From contig NZ_CP147838.1 of assembly GCF_037338445.1 (NCBI RefSeq), positions 3,472,001-3,536,000 on the forward strand: a stretch of DNA of 64,000 nucleotides, given 5' to 3'. This DNA is from Salinibaculum sp. SYNS191 (GTDB lineage Archaea; Halobacteriota; Halobacteria; Halobacteriales; Haloarculaceae). A model generated the notes under the pieces. It saw nothing but the letters and a program-made list of their open reading frames with translations. It was not told the origin of the DNA and did no database searches. This document shows, piece by piece, positions 16,923 to 25,599 of the stretch (the first letter of the stretch is position 1; each line of letters starts with the position of its first letter). The position numbers and the translations under genes were made by a program.

Positions 16923-18374
16923 TCACTTCTGGTCGCGGATTTCCGGCGTTCCGGTCATGATTCCCCTGAGGTCAGTCAGCGGTTCGCCGACCTCGATTCC
17001 GTCGCTCGTAATCCCGTACGGGCGGAGGGTGCGCTCGAAGTCGCTGGTTCGCTTCTTGAGAATACCGATCGCCTTCGTGAGTTCACCCTGGAGTTCGAGG
17101 TGGCGCAGGAAGACGACGTTGTCGGCGAGGTAGCTGATGTTCTCGCTGGTGGCACGGAAATCACTGTGGAACTCGGCCGTCTCGTCGACCAGGATGGTCG
17201 CGACGCCGACGTTGTTCAGGTACTTCCCCAGCGCGTGGAGGTGCTTGTTCGTCTGTGACTCCCGGCCCTGTAGCGTGAGCCGATAGCCGGCGACGCCGTC
17301 GACCATCACGATGCTCGTCCCGTTGGTCGCCACCTCGTCGCGGACGGACTCGGCGAACTCCTGTGGCGACTGTTCCAGCGCGTCGACCTCCTCGACGTGG
17401 AGGGTTCCCCGTTCGACCATCTCGGCCACGGGGATGCCGACGGCCTCCGACCGTGCGAGGAACGTGTCTTCGTTCTCCTCGAAGAGGTAGATGACCGACC
17501 GCTCGCCGCGGTCGGCGGCCGCGCTCGTGAACTGGGTCCCCAGCGTCGTCTTGCCGACTCCCGTCGGGCCGCTGATGATGGTGGTCGTGCCGCGTTCGAT
17601 GCCCCCGTGTAGCAGGTCGTCCACCTCCGGCACGCCGGTGGGGAGCGGTTCGAGCGCGTACTCGGCGGCGTAGTCGCTGGGCTGGAGCTCGGGGTAGACG
17701 TGCATCCCCGCGTCGTCGATGCGGAAGGTGTGCTGTCCCGACCGGGTCGGCGACCCCCGGAACTTCGGCACGCTGACGAACTGCCCGTCGGACCCGATGT
17801 CGAAGGCCACCGCACCGTCGCTGATGAACTGCAGGTCGTCGGTCGGCACTGCGTCGGTCTCCTGCGTGGTGAACAGGACAGTCGCGCCCTGGTCCTGCAG
17901 AAAGCGCATGAAGCCGACGACCTGCTTGCGGAACTGGTACTCGCCGCTCGTGAGATAGCGCAGTTGCGTCAGCGGGTCGACGACGACCCGTTCTGGCTCG
18001 ACCGCACGCACGCGCTCGACGATTTCCTCGGTGAGCGGCTGCTGTTCCACCTCCGCGGTGGGGAAGACGTCGTAGGACTCGTCTTCGGTGAACACGTCCG
18101 CGGAGGGGCTGAGGTCGAGGAAGTCGACGTCGTCGGTTTCGAACCCCAGCGACGCCGCGTTGGCTTTCAGGTCGTCGAGGTCCTCTTCGAGGTTGATGAA
18201 CAGTACCCGCTCGCCCCGTTCGACGCCGGCGAGCAGGAAGTGAAAGCCGAGGATGGTCTTGCCGGCCCCGGGCGGGCCGCGGACCATGTAGCTGCGCTCC
18301 TCGATGAGTCCCCCGTGCAGGATGCTGTCCAGCCCGTCGATACCGGTCGAGAGCCGCGCCGGCTCGGAAGTCAT
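16923..18374 (-). CDS. KaiC-like double RecA-domain ATPase
   Basis: A 483-residue protein with two RecA/KaiC domains. Domain 1 has Walker A GPPGAGKT near residue 33, the paired glutamates in NLEEDLDDL, and Walker B near RVVVDPLTQL. Domain 2 has Walker A GPTGVGKTT near residue 262, FEENEDTF, and Walker B SIVMVDGVAG. Where cyanobacterial KaiC has its Ser/Thr phosphosites, this protein reads SENISYLAD, so by eye only the serine is kept. It likely forms hexamers and acts in signalling. It is divergent from a LOV sensor gene across a 93-bp gap, and the TATA box fixes the leaderless start. Confidence 0.85.
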   Translation of the reverse strand: MTSEPARLSTGIDGLDSILHGGLIEERSYMVRGPPGAGKTILGFHFLLAGVERGERVLFINLEEDLDDLKANAASLGFETDDVDFLDLSPSADVFTEDESYDVFPTAEVEQQPLTEEIVERVRAVEPERVVVDPLTQLRYLTSGEYQFRKQVVGFMRFLQDQGATVLFTTQETDAVPTDDLQFISDGAVAFDIGSDGQFVSVPKFRGSPTRSGQHTFRIDDAGMHVYPELQPSDYAAEYALEPLPTGVPEVDDLLHGGIERGTTTIISGPTGVGKTTLGTQFTSAAADRGERSVIYLFEENEDTFLARSEAVGIPVAEMVERGTLHVEEVDALEQSPQEFAESVRDEVATNGTSIVMVDGVAGYRLTLQGRESQTNKHLHALGKYLNNVGVATILVDETAEFHSDFRATSENISYLADNVVFLRHLELQGELTKAIGILKKRTSDFERTLRPYGITSDGIEVGEPLTDLRGIMTGTPEIRDQK

Positions 18375-18398
18375 ACTCTCCCGTGTGAATCCGACCAC

Positions 18399-18404
18399 TA
18401 TATT
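18399..18404 (-). promoter_or_regulatory. TATA box of the KaiC-like gene
   Basis: AATATA on the minus strand lies 25-30 nt before ATG 18374. It is back to back with the TATA box of the LOV gene 32 bp away, so the two promoters could be co-regulated. Confidence 0.65.
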
Positions 18405-18435
18405 GGTTTGTCATACAGACCCGGAAGACAGAGAA

Positions 18436-18441
18436 TTATAT
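18436..18441 (+). promoter_or_regulatory. TATA box of the LOV sensor gene
   Basis: TTATAT lies 27-32 nt before GTG 18468 and supports that leaderless GTG start over a later ATG at 18531. Confidence 0.6.
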
Positions 18442-18467
18442 GTCGGGCGTGGATACCCCCGGACGTA

Positions 18468-20279
18468 GTGGTATCCGAGCACTCTCCGTCCGGGCCGAAG
18501 CGAGGCCCCGAGGACCGCGTTCTCCTCGCCATGCGGGACGGCCAGGACCGGAACCTGCTCGCCGACTGGCTCGACTCGCTCGGCCGGTACAGCGTCCAGA
18601 CGGTGGACGTCGACGACCCGCTGCCGTCGGAGTACGACCTCTGTCTGCTCGACCGCGACGCGCTCGACCGGTTCCAGACCGACCTGCTGGCTCACGACGA
18701 CAGCTCAGGGTCGGTGTTTCTCCCGCACGTCCTCGTCGCTCCCGCGACCGTCGCGGACGATATCCGGCAGCGGCTGGACGACGACCTTGACGCGCTGCTG
18801 GACGACGTCTTGCCGGTCCCGATGGGGAAGTCGCTGCTCCGGCGGCGACTGGAGAATCTGCTTCGCGCGCGCCGGTCGTCGGTCGGCCTCGCCGAGCGCG
18901 AGCGGCAGTACCGCAAACTGGTCGAACTCACGCCCGAGACCATCCTCCTCGTCGACGACGGTCGCGTCCGCTACGCCAACGCGGCCGCGGAGGCGCTTCT
19001 GGACCTCGACGATCCGTCTGACCTGGAGGGCCAGCGGCTCGTCTCCTTCGTCGCTCCCGAGGACGTCACGGACTTCCGCCAGTTCATGTCGGGCGTCGGC
19101 GACTCCGACGGGGGCACCGGCGCGGAGTTCGTGGACCTCTCCTTCGAGTCGACGACCGGCCGGTCGCTGTCGGTCGCGGTGGCGGGTGTCCCCGTCATCT
19201 ACGACGGCCAGTCCATGACCCAGTTGCTCGTGCGGGACCTGACAACCGAGCGCCGGCGCAAACAGCGGCTCAACCTCTTCGGCCGGGCCATGGAGGCGGC
19301 CGCACAGGGCATCACCATCGCCGACGCCGCCCAGGAGGACAACCCGCTCATCTACGCCAACCAGGGCTTCCAGCGCATCACCGGGTATCCCATGGCGGAG
19401 ATACTGGGACGCAACTGCCGGTTTCTCCAGGGTGAGAACACCGACCAGGCGACCGTCGAGCGACTCCGCGCCGCTATCGACGCGAAGTCGCCGGTCTCGG
19501 TCGACATCCTGAACTACCGCAAGGACGGGACGCCGTTCTGGAACCGGCTCGACATCGTCCCCGTCGAGGACGAGGACGGCGACGTGACCCACTTCCTCGG
19601 CCTGCAGCGGGACATCACCGACCAGAAGGAGCGCGAACAGCAACTGTCCGTGCTCAACCGCGTCCTCCGGCACAACCTCCGGAACAAGATGAATATCGTC
19701 CAGGTGTACGCCGCCCAGATGCAGGACGCCACCGCTCTCGACGAGGCGGCGGAGGCGGGCACGTCGATACGTCAGGCAGCGGACGAACTGCTCGCGCTCA
19801 GCGAGCAGATTCGCAAGTTCGACTCCATCGTCGCCGCGGACGAGCGCGACCTGGAGCAGCTCGACCTCGTCACCATCGTCAGGGAGGGGCTGGGAAGCGA
19901 CGGCGGGAAGCGAGACGCCGCCGTCGACCTGTCGCTGCCCGAGACGGCACCCATTCTCGGACACGAGACGCTCACGCCCGCGCTGACCGACCTGCTGGGG
20001 CTGACTGAGCGGGCCGACGACCTGCACCTGGCAATCGACGTCACCGTCGAGGATACGGCCGTGGTGCTGACGGTGACAGACCGCGGCGACACGTTCTCGC
20101 GCACCGACCTCGAAATCGTCGCGAACGAGGTCGAGACGCCCCTGGAGCACCTCCAGCGCCTCGAACTGTGGCTCCTTCGCTGGGCCGTCGAGGAGTCCCA
20201 CGGCGAGTTCACGGTCGACGCCGCGGGCGAGAACCCGTCGCTCACGATGCGCTTCCGGCGGGCGGACGACCGCGAGTGA
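18468..20279 (+). CDS. PAS/LOV-domain histidine-kinase-like photosensor
   Basis: A 603-residue cytosolic protein. Residues 15-135 resemble a degenerate receiver; about 145-255 is a PAS domain; about 265-375 is a LOV-type PAS domain with GRNCRFLQG, whose Cys317 is the residue that forms the flavin adduct in blue-light LOV sensors. NYRKDGTPFWN downstream supplies the flavin-contacting Asn positions. His402 sits in an H-box (LRHNLRN). The ATPase domain is poor: the N-box reads ALTDLLGLTERA without the usual Asn, and the G1 box DRGDTF is altered. It may be a pseudokinase. It is divergent from the KaiC-like gene. Confidence 0.85.
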   Translation: MVSEHSPSGPKRGPEDRVLLAMRDGQDRNLLADWLDSLGRYSVQTVDVDDPLPSEYDLCLLDRDALDRFQTDLLAHDDSSGSVFLPHVLVAPATVADDIRQRLDDDLDALLDDVLPVPMGKSLLRRRLENLLRARRSSVGLAERERQYRKLVELTPETILLVDDGRVRYANAAAEALLDLDDPSDLEGQRLVSFVAPEDVTDFRQFMSGVGDSDGGTGAEFVDLSFESTTGRSLSVAVAGVPVIYDGQSMTQLLVRDLTTERRRKQRLNLFGRAMEAAAQGITIADAAQEDNPLIYANQGFQRITGYPMAEILGRNCRFLQGENTDQATVERLRAAIDAKSPVSVDILNYRKDGTPFWNRLDIVPVEDEDGDVTHFLGLQRDITDQKEREQQLSVLNRVLRHNLRNKMNIVQVYAAQMQDATALDEAAEAGTSIRQAADELLALSEQIRKFDSIVAADERDLEQLDLVTIVREGLGSDGGKRDAAVDLSLPETAPILGHETLTPALTDLLGLTERADDLHLAIDVTVEDTAVVLTVTDRGDTFSRTDLEIVANEVETPLEHLQRLELWLLRWAVEESHGEFTVDAAGENPSLTMRFRRADDRE

Positions 20280-20285
20280 CGGGCC

Positions 20286-21599
20286 TCACCCGTCGGGGGC
20301 GACCAGGCGGTGGACGCCGCCGCCACCGTCGCCGATGCCGAGGGCGTAGAGTTCGCCCTCGTGGCGGCCGAAGGAGAGCAGTTGACTCAACTTCCCGGCG
20401 TCGCCGTCCGCGATGGGGATTGCCGCGGTCGGCCAGAGACCGTCGCCCGACTGCGGCGTCGCGACGAACAGGTCGCCGCCGGTCCGGTAGTCACCGAAGA
20501 CCAACTGTCCGTCCAGCCCCGGTATCGCACTGGCGCGGTAGACGTTGCCCACGATGACCGAGATGCCGCTGACCGCGGCACCGCTGTGTGGGTACTCGAC
20601 GACGGGATCCAGCAGCGGTTCCCCGCCACGGACGCTCGCGGGCGTGCTGTCCGGGCAATTGTCCGCGCCGTAGCAGTGGGTTCCCTCCTTGACGTTCCAG
20701 CCGTAGTTCCCGCCGGCGACGACGCGGTCGATCTCCTCGAAGCGGTTCTGCCCGACGTCGCCGGCGTAGAGGTCCTGCCCGTCGACGGCCAGCCGCCAGG
20801 GGTTCCGAAAGCCCCAGGCGTAGTACTCGTCCAGGCCCGGCCCGTCGACGAGCGGGTTGTCGTCGGGGATGGCGTAGGGCTGGTCGCCGTCGCTCCCGTC
20901 GACGTCGATGCGGAGGATGCTCCCCAGCAGGTTCGCCTGCACGTCCTGGCCGTTGCCGCCGCCGACGCGGTCGTACCAGTCGTCGACGTGACCCCGCCCC
21001 TGGTCGCCGCCCGCGCCGCCGTCGCCGACCCCGATGTAGAGGTAGCCATCCGCGCCGAAGACGATGGCGCCGGCGTTGTGGTTGCCCTGTGGCTCCGGGA
21101 TTTCGAGGACGGTCTGCTCGGAGCCGTCGACGACCGAGCGGCCGTCCTGGGACACCTGGAACTCCGAGAGGACGAACGTGTGGCTGTAACTGTCCGGCGT
21201 CCCCTGGCGGGGCGGGCTGGAGTAGCGAACGAACAGCCGCCGGTTGGTCGCGAAGTCGGGATGCAGGGCGATGCCGAGCAGGCCCTTCTCCCCGCCGGCG
21301 GTGACCTGGTCGCGGAGGTCGAGCAGCGGTTCCGACCGGAGTCCGTCGGCCTCGTGGACGCTGACGACACCCTGCTGTTCGGCGACGTAGCGGCGGTCCG
21401 CGTCCGGCGCGAACGCGATGTCGAGGGGCGCGCGCAGGCCGCTGGCGAGCGTCTCCAGCCCGATCGCCTCCGGCAGGTCGGAGACGGTTTCGGTCGGCGT
21501 CGCGTCGGCTGTCGGCTGCCCGGTCGACTGCGAGGCAGTACAGCCGGCGAACCCGGCGGCCAGCGCGCCAGTCGCACGGAGGAAGTGGCGGCGGTCCAT
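20286..21599 (-). CDS. PQQ-dependent aldose sugar dehydrogenase-like lipoprotein
   Basis: A 437-residue six-bladed beta-propeller of the glucose/sorbosone dehydrogenase family. It begins MDRRHFLRATG with a lipobox FAGC, so it is Tat-exported and lipid-anchored. Family motifs include GEKGLLGIALHPDF, GNHNAGAIVFGADGYLYIGVGDGG and AWGFRNPWRLA. Soluble relatives oxidise sugars with PQQ and calcium at the cell surface. No PQQ synthesis genes lie nearby. The ATG 21599 is chosen for the twin-arginine signal. Confidence 0.85.
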   Translation of the reverse strand: MDRRHFLRATGALAAGFAGCTASQSTGQPTADATPTETVSDLPEAIGLETLASGLRAPLDIAFAPDADRRYVAEQQGVVSVHEADGLRSEPLLDLRDQVTAGGEKGLLGIALHPDFATNRRLFVRYSSPPRQGTPDSYSHTFVLSEFQVSQDGRSVVDGSEQTVLEIPEPQGNHNAGAIVFGADGYLYIGVGDGGAGGDQGRGHVDDWYDRVGGGNGQDVQANLLGSILRIDVDGSDGDQPYAIPDDNPLVDGPGLDEYYAWGFRNPWRLAVDGQDLYAGDVGQNRFEEIDRVVAGGNYGWNVKEGTHCYGADNCPDSTPASVRGGEPLLDPVVEYPHSGAAVSGISVIVGNVYRASAIPGLDGQLVFGDYRTGGDLFVATPQSGDGLWPTAAIPIADGDAGKLSQLLSFGRHEGELYALGIGDGGGGVHRLVAPDG

Positions 21600-21748
21600 A
21601 CGGGTTCTATCGGGCCACATCGACAAAAGCACACGGCGAGTCGACGGGGCTGTCGCGGTCGCGCCCGCGCTCTCGCAACTCCTCGTCGTCGGCAATTAGC
21701 CGTCACCGAACCGCTGAACGACCCGAACAACTATCAGGCTTGCTACAA

Positions 21749-21763
21749 CATTGCTGAGCAATG
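21749..21763. promoter_or_regulatory. Perfect 15-bp palindrome over the permease start codon
   Basis: CATTGCT-G-AGCAATG has 7-bp arms around one base, and the final ATG is the permease start codon. It could be an operator for a repressor at a leaderless start, or an mRNA hairpin that hides the start codon. Confidence 0.5.
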
Positions 21764-23233
21764 AGTAGCAGTGGCGAGCGTGCACCGGCCGCAGAGCTCG
21801 GGTTGCTCGACGCGACGATGATAGGTATGGGGGCGATGATAGGGGCAGGGATCTTCGTGCTGACGGGCCTCGCGGCCGAAATCGCGGGCCCGGCCGCACT
21901 TCTCGTATTTCTGCTCAACGGCGTCGTCACGGCCTTCACCGGGCTCTCGTACGCCGAACTCGCCTCTGCGATACCGAAGTCCGGCGGGGGCTACGCCTTC
22001 GTCCGGGAGATCTTCGCCGACCTGCCGTCGTTCATCATGGGGTGGATGCTCTGGTTCGCGTACATGATCGCGGGCGCGCTGTACGCGCTCGGGTTCGCCC
22101 CGAACTTCCTGGAACTGCTGCACGTCTACGAGTTCGTCCCACCGCCGGACCAGGTCGGCGCAGTCGCCGTGCCGCTCCTGCCGCTGGACATCCCGGCGAC
22201 GGTCGGCCTCGCGCTCGTCGCCGTCGCGCTGCTGGTCGTGCTCAACGCCGTGTCGACGGCCGCCAGCGGGAGCGCCGAGACCATCTTCACCGCGACGAAG
22301 GTCATCATCCTGCTGGTCTTCGTCGCCTTCGGCTTCCTCTCGGCCGGCGGCGGCGGGGAGACGAGTTTCACCCTCCAGCAGTTCGACCCGCTGTTCGCCG
22401 AGGGCAACGGTGCCTTCGCCATCCTCTCGGCGATGGGGCTGACCTTCATCGCCTTCGAGGGGTACGACCTCATCACCACGGTCACCGAGGAGGTGGAGAA
22501 CCCCCGCGAGAACATCCCGAAGGCAATCTTCATCAGCCTCGCCGCCACCGTCGTCGTCTACCTGCTGGTGGTCACCGTCGCCATCGGCACCCTCGGCGCG
22601 CCCGGACTCGCCGACGCGGGCGAAGCGGGCATCGCCGCCGCGGCCACCTCCTTCATGCCGACGGGGCTGCCCATCATCCAGAACGGCGGCGCGCTCATCG
22701 TCTTCGGGGCCGTCTTCTCGACGCTGACGGCACTGAACGCCGTCGTCATCGCGTCCTCGCGGGTGGCCTTCTCGATGGGGCGGGAGGGGCAACTGCTCCC
22801 GCGCTTTGGCAACATCCACCACCGCTACGGGACGCCCTTTGTCGCGATTCTGGCGAGCGCCGTCGTGATGCTGGCGTCGGTGGTCCTGCCGACCCAGAGC
22901 GCCGGCAACATGTCGAGCCTGTTCTTCCTGCTGTCCTTCATCATCGTCAACGGCGCGGTCATCAAACTCCGCCGGGAGCGCCCGGACATGAACCGGCCGT
23001 ACAAGATGCCGTACTACCCGATTCCCGCCGTGCTCGGCATCGTGTTGAACGGTGTGCTGACGGTGGTGCTCATCTTCTTCCTCATTCAGGAGGACCCGCT
23101 GGCGCTCCTCCTGTCGGCGGGCTGGATCGTGGCGGGCGTGGTCGCGTACTACGGGTTGCAGGTGGTGACGGGCCAGGAGGCCCCGGACAGTGCCGAGACG
23201 GACACTACTATTTCACAGGAGGTTGATGATTGA
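21761..23233 (+). CDS. APC-family amino acid permease
   Basis: A 490-residue transporter with about 12 membrane helices. The first helix carries MIGMGAMIGAGIFVLTG, the unwound GxGIF substrate-site motif of the amino acid-polyamine-organocation superfamily. EGYDLITTVTEEVENP marks the conserved helix 6 region. It likely carries an amino acid into the cell by cation coupling; the substrate cannot be read. It is followed after 3 nt by a TrkA-type regulatory protein, a common haloarchaeal arrangement suggesting nucleotide control. Confidence 0.92.
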   Translation: MSSSGERAPAAELGLLDATMIGMGAMIGAGIFVLTGLAAEIAGPAALLVFLLNGVVTAFTGLSYAELASAIPKSGGGYAFVREIFADLPSFIMGWMLWFAYMIAGALYALGFAPNFLELLHVYEFVPPPDQVGAVAVPLLPLDIPATVGLALVAVALLVVLNAVSTAASGSAETIFTATKVIILLVFVAFGFLSAGGGGETSFTLQQFDPLFAEGNGAFAILSAMGLTFIAFEGYDLITTVTEEVENPRENIPKAIFISLAATVVVYLLVVTVAIGTLGAPGLADAGEAGIAAAATSFMPTGLPIIQNGGALIVFGAVFSTLTALNAVVIASSRVAFSMGREGQLLPRFGNIHHRYGTPFVAILASAVVMLASVVLPTQSAGNMSSLFFLLSFIIVNGAVIKLRRERPDMNRPYKMPYYPIPAVLGIVLNGVLTVVLIFFLIQEDPLALLLSAGWIVAGVVAYYGLQVVTGQEAPDSAETDTTISQEVDD

Positions 23234-23236
23234 CCC

Positions 23237-23887
23237 ATGACAGGGACCTTTCGGGTCGTCATCGCTGGCGGCGGCCGGGTGGGGTACCGGACGGCGGAAC
23301 TGCTCGACGACCGCGGCCACGACGTCGTCATCATCGAACCGGACCCGGAGCGGGCCGACCAGATAAGCGACGAGTACGTCGCCACTGTCTTCAAGGGCGA
23401 CGCGACGCGACCGACCGTCCTCGCCCAGACCGACCTGGAGCGGGCGGACGTGGTCGCCGGTCTGACCCGGACCACGGGGACGAACCTGGCGGTCTGCATG
23501 ATGGCCCACCAGATGACCGACGGCATCCAGACGGTCGTCCGCACCGAGACCGAACCCGAACAGGAGTTCGAGCAGTTCGTCGATGCTGTGGTGTACCCGG
23601 AACGCGCAGGCGCACGCGCGGCGGCGAACGCCATCGAACCCGACGTGAGTTCTCTGGAGGACGTGACCGGCGAACTCGACATCATGCAGATTCGCGTCCG
23701 CGAGGACGCGCCGGTCGCCGGGCGCACGCTCTCCGATATCGCGCTCCCGCGCGGAAGCCTCATTATCTCCGACGCGGCGGGCGACCGCATGGCCGGCCCG
23801 GAGACGGTGCTGGAACCCGGGCAGACCTACGTCGTCGCCGTCGAACCCGACGTGGCCGACGAGGTCATGAACCTGATGCGTGGGTGA
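23237..23887 (+). CDS. TrkA-type NAD-binding regulatory protein
   Basis: A 216-residue protein with a Rossmann RCK domain (TrkA-N: VVIAGGGRVGYRTAELL, then VIIEPDPERAD) and a C-terminal TrkA-C domain from about residue 140. Such proteins gate transporters or potassium channels in response to NAD(H) or other nucleotides. Because it starts 3 nt after the amino acid permease, it probably regulates that permease rather than a Trk potassium system; no TrkH is present. Confidence 0.88.
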   Translation: MTGTFRVVIAGGGRVGYRTAELLDDRGHDVVIIEPDPERADQISDEYVATVFKGDATRPTVLAQTDLERADVVAGLTRTTGTNLAVCMMAHQMTDGIQTVVRTETEPEQEFEQFVDAVVYPERAGARAAANAIEPDVSSLEDVTGELDIMQIRVREDAPVAGRTLSDIALPRGSLIISDAAGDRMAGPETVLEPGQTYVVAVEPDVADEVMNLMRG

Positions 23888-23957
23888 GCGTGCGCACGAC
23901 TGCCACTCCGTCCGTGGACGAAAGCCCTAATGGGTCCGGGGGGCCGAGAGAGGGATA

Positions 23958-25070
23958 ATGGGGCTCGAAGAGGACATCCGGGAACTCGAAGAAGAAATCG
24001 CGGAGACGCCCTACAACAAGTCGACGGAGGCCCACATCGGTCGCCTGAAGGCCAAACTCGCCGAGAAGAAGGAGGAACTGGAGAAAAAGCAGTCCTCCTC
24101 GGGCGGCGGCCAGGGCTACGCCGTCGAGAAACACGGCGACGCCACCGTCGCGCTCGTCGGCTTCCCCAGCGCCGGCAAGTCCACGCTTTTGAACGCGCTG
24201 ACCAACGCCGACAGCGAGACCGGGTCCTACGAGTTCACGACGCTGGACGTCAACCCCGGGATGCTCCAGTACCGCGGCGCGAACATCCAGATGCTCGACG
24301 TGCCCGGCCTCATCGAGGGTGCCGCGGGCGGGCGCGGCGGCGGCCAGGAGGTTCTCTCCGTGGTCCGCACCGCTGACCTCGTCGTCTTCGTCCTCTCCGT
24401 CTTCGAGATTCAGCAGTACGAGCGCCTCCACGAGGAACTCTACAAGAACGGCATCCGCCTCGACCAGCAGCCCCCGCGCGTCTCGATTCGCAAGAAGCAC
24501 AAGGACGGCATCAGCGTCACGTCCAGCGTCGACCTCGACCTCGACGAGGAGACCATCACGGACGTCCTGCGCGAGCGCGGGTACGTCAACGCCGACGTGA
24601 CCATCGGCGAACAGCTGGACATCGACCGCCTCATCGACGGCGTGATGGCCAACCGCGTTTACATCCCGTCGCTGGTGTCGGTCAACAAGGTCGACCTCAT
24701 CGAACGGGACTACCTGCCCACCGTCGAGGGCGACCTCCGCGAGCACAACCTCGACCCCGAGGAGGCCATCTTCATCAGCGCCGAGGAGGAGAAGGGCCTG
24801 GACTCGCTGCGGGAGGCCATCTGGGCGGAACTCGGGCTCATCCGTATCTACATGGACAAGCCCGGCCGCGGCGTCGACTACGAGGAACCGCTCATGCTCC
24901 GCGAGGGCGACACCGTCGAGGACGCCTGCGAGAAACTCGGCGGCGAGTTCACGGAGCGCTTTCGCTTCGCCCGCGTCACCGGCCCGAGCGCCAAACACGA
25001 CGAACAGCAGGTCGGGATGGGCCACGAACTCGCCGACGAGGACGTGCTGCGCATCGTCCGCCGGAAGTAA
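23958..25070 (+). CDS. DRG-family OBG-type GTPase
   Basis: A 370-residue developmentally regulated GTP-binding protein. It has an N-terminal coiled coil (residues 4-45), then the G domain with G1 GFPSAGKST near residue 72, G3 DVPGLIEG, G4 NKVD and G5 SAEEEKG, and a C-terminal TGS domain ending VGMGHELADEDVLRIVRRK. Family members bind ribosomes and are nearly universal in archaea and eukaryotes. Length and motif order are normal. Confidence 0.94.
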   Translation: MGLEEDIRELEEEIAETPYNKSTEAHIGRLKAKLAEKKEELEKKQSSSGGGQGYAVEKHGDATVALVGFPSAGKSTLLNALTNADSETGSYEFTTLDVNPGMLQYRGANIQMLDVPGLIEGAAGGRGGGQEVLSVVRTADLVVFVLSVFEIQQYERLHEELYKNGIRLDQQPPRVSIRKKHKDGISVTSSVDLDLDEETITDVLRERGYVNADVTIGEQLDIDRLIDGVMANRVYIPSLVSVNKVDLIERDYLPTVEGDLREHNLDPEEAIFISAEEEKGLDSLREAIWAELGLIRIYMDKPGRGVDYEEPLMLREGDTVEDACEKLGGEFTERFRFARVTGPSAKHDEQQVGMGHELADEDVLRIVRRK

Positions 25071-25108
25071 GACGCAGGATTGACCTCCCGTCGCTCCGAC
25101 GATAGCGC

Positions 25109-25552
25109 ATGGACGCCCCGCGCCGCAGACTGCTCGCCATCCTCGCGCTCTTCGTCGTCCCCTGGACGTTCGTCGACACCGGTGGACAGCCCACGCTCGT
25201 CTTCCCTTTCGGCTTCGTCACCTTCGGCCCGCTCGTCGTGGAGGACGTCGTCTCCTACGTCACCGTCGACACCTTCGGCCTGCCGCAGTTCCTGCTGGCC
25301 TGGCCCGTCGGCGTCGGCGTCTACCTGCTCGCCGTCGCGAGCGCGCTGTCGGGGGTCCTCCTCGGCCGCGAGGACCGTCGCGTGACCGCGCTGTTGCTCG
25401 TCCTCGTCGCGCTGACGCAGGTCCGGATGTCGCTGGGATTCGCCCAGCGCTTTGGCACCGTCGCGGTTCCCATCGGCGTCGTCCTCATCCTGGCCGTCGT
25501 CTGGTGGTACGACTGGCCCACGCTCAGGAACGCCCTCCCGGCGAGTCGCTGA
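25109..25552 (+). CDS. Four-helix membrane protein, TIGR04206-like
   Basis: A 147-residue integral membrane protein with four hydrophobic segments and short basic loops. The N-terminal LFVVPWTFVDTGGQPTLVF and the aromatic C-terminal WWYDWP match my recollection of the haloarchaeal TIGR04206 family of unknown function. It starts 38 bp after the DRG GTPase on the same strand. Confidence 0.65.
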   Translation: MDAPRRRLLAILALFVVPWTFVDTGGQPTLVFPFGFVTFGPLVVEDVVSYVTVDTFGLPQFLLAWPVGVGVYLLAVASALSGVLLGREDRRVTALLLVLVALTQVRMSLGFAQRFGTVAVPIGVVLILAVVWWYDWPTLRNALPASR

Positions 25553-25599
25553 CTCGATGGCAGCACGCTTTTCGCCCGTCGGTCCGATAGTCGGCCTGC

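Noticed and set aside
17700..18467. Upstream extension of the LOV sensor frame
   Set aside because: It is antisense to the KaiC-like gene and upstream of the LOV TATA box.
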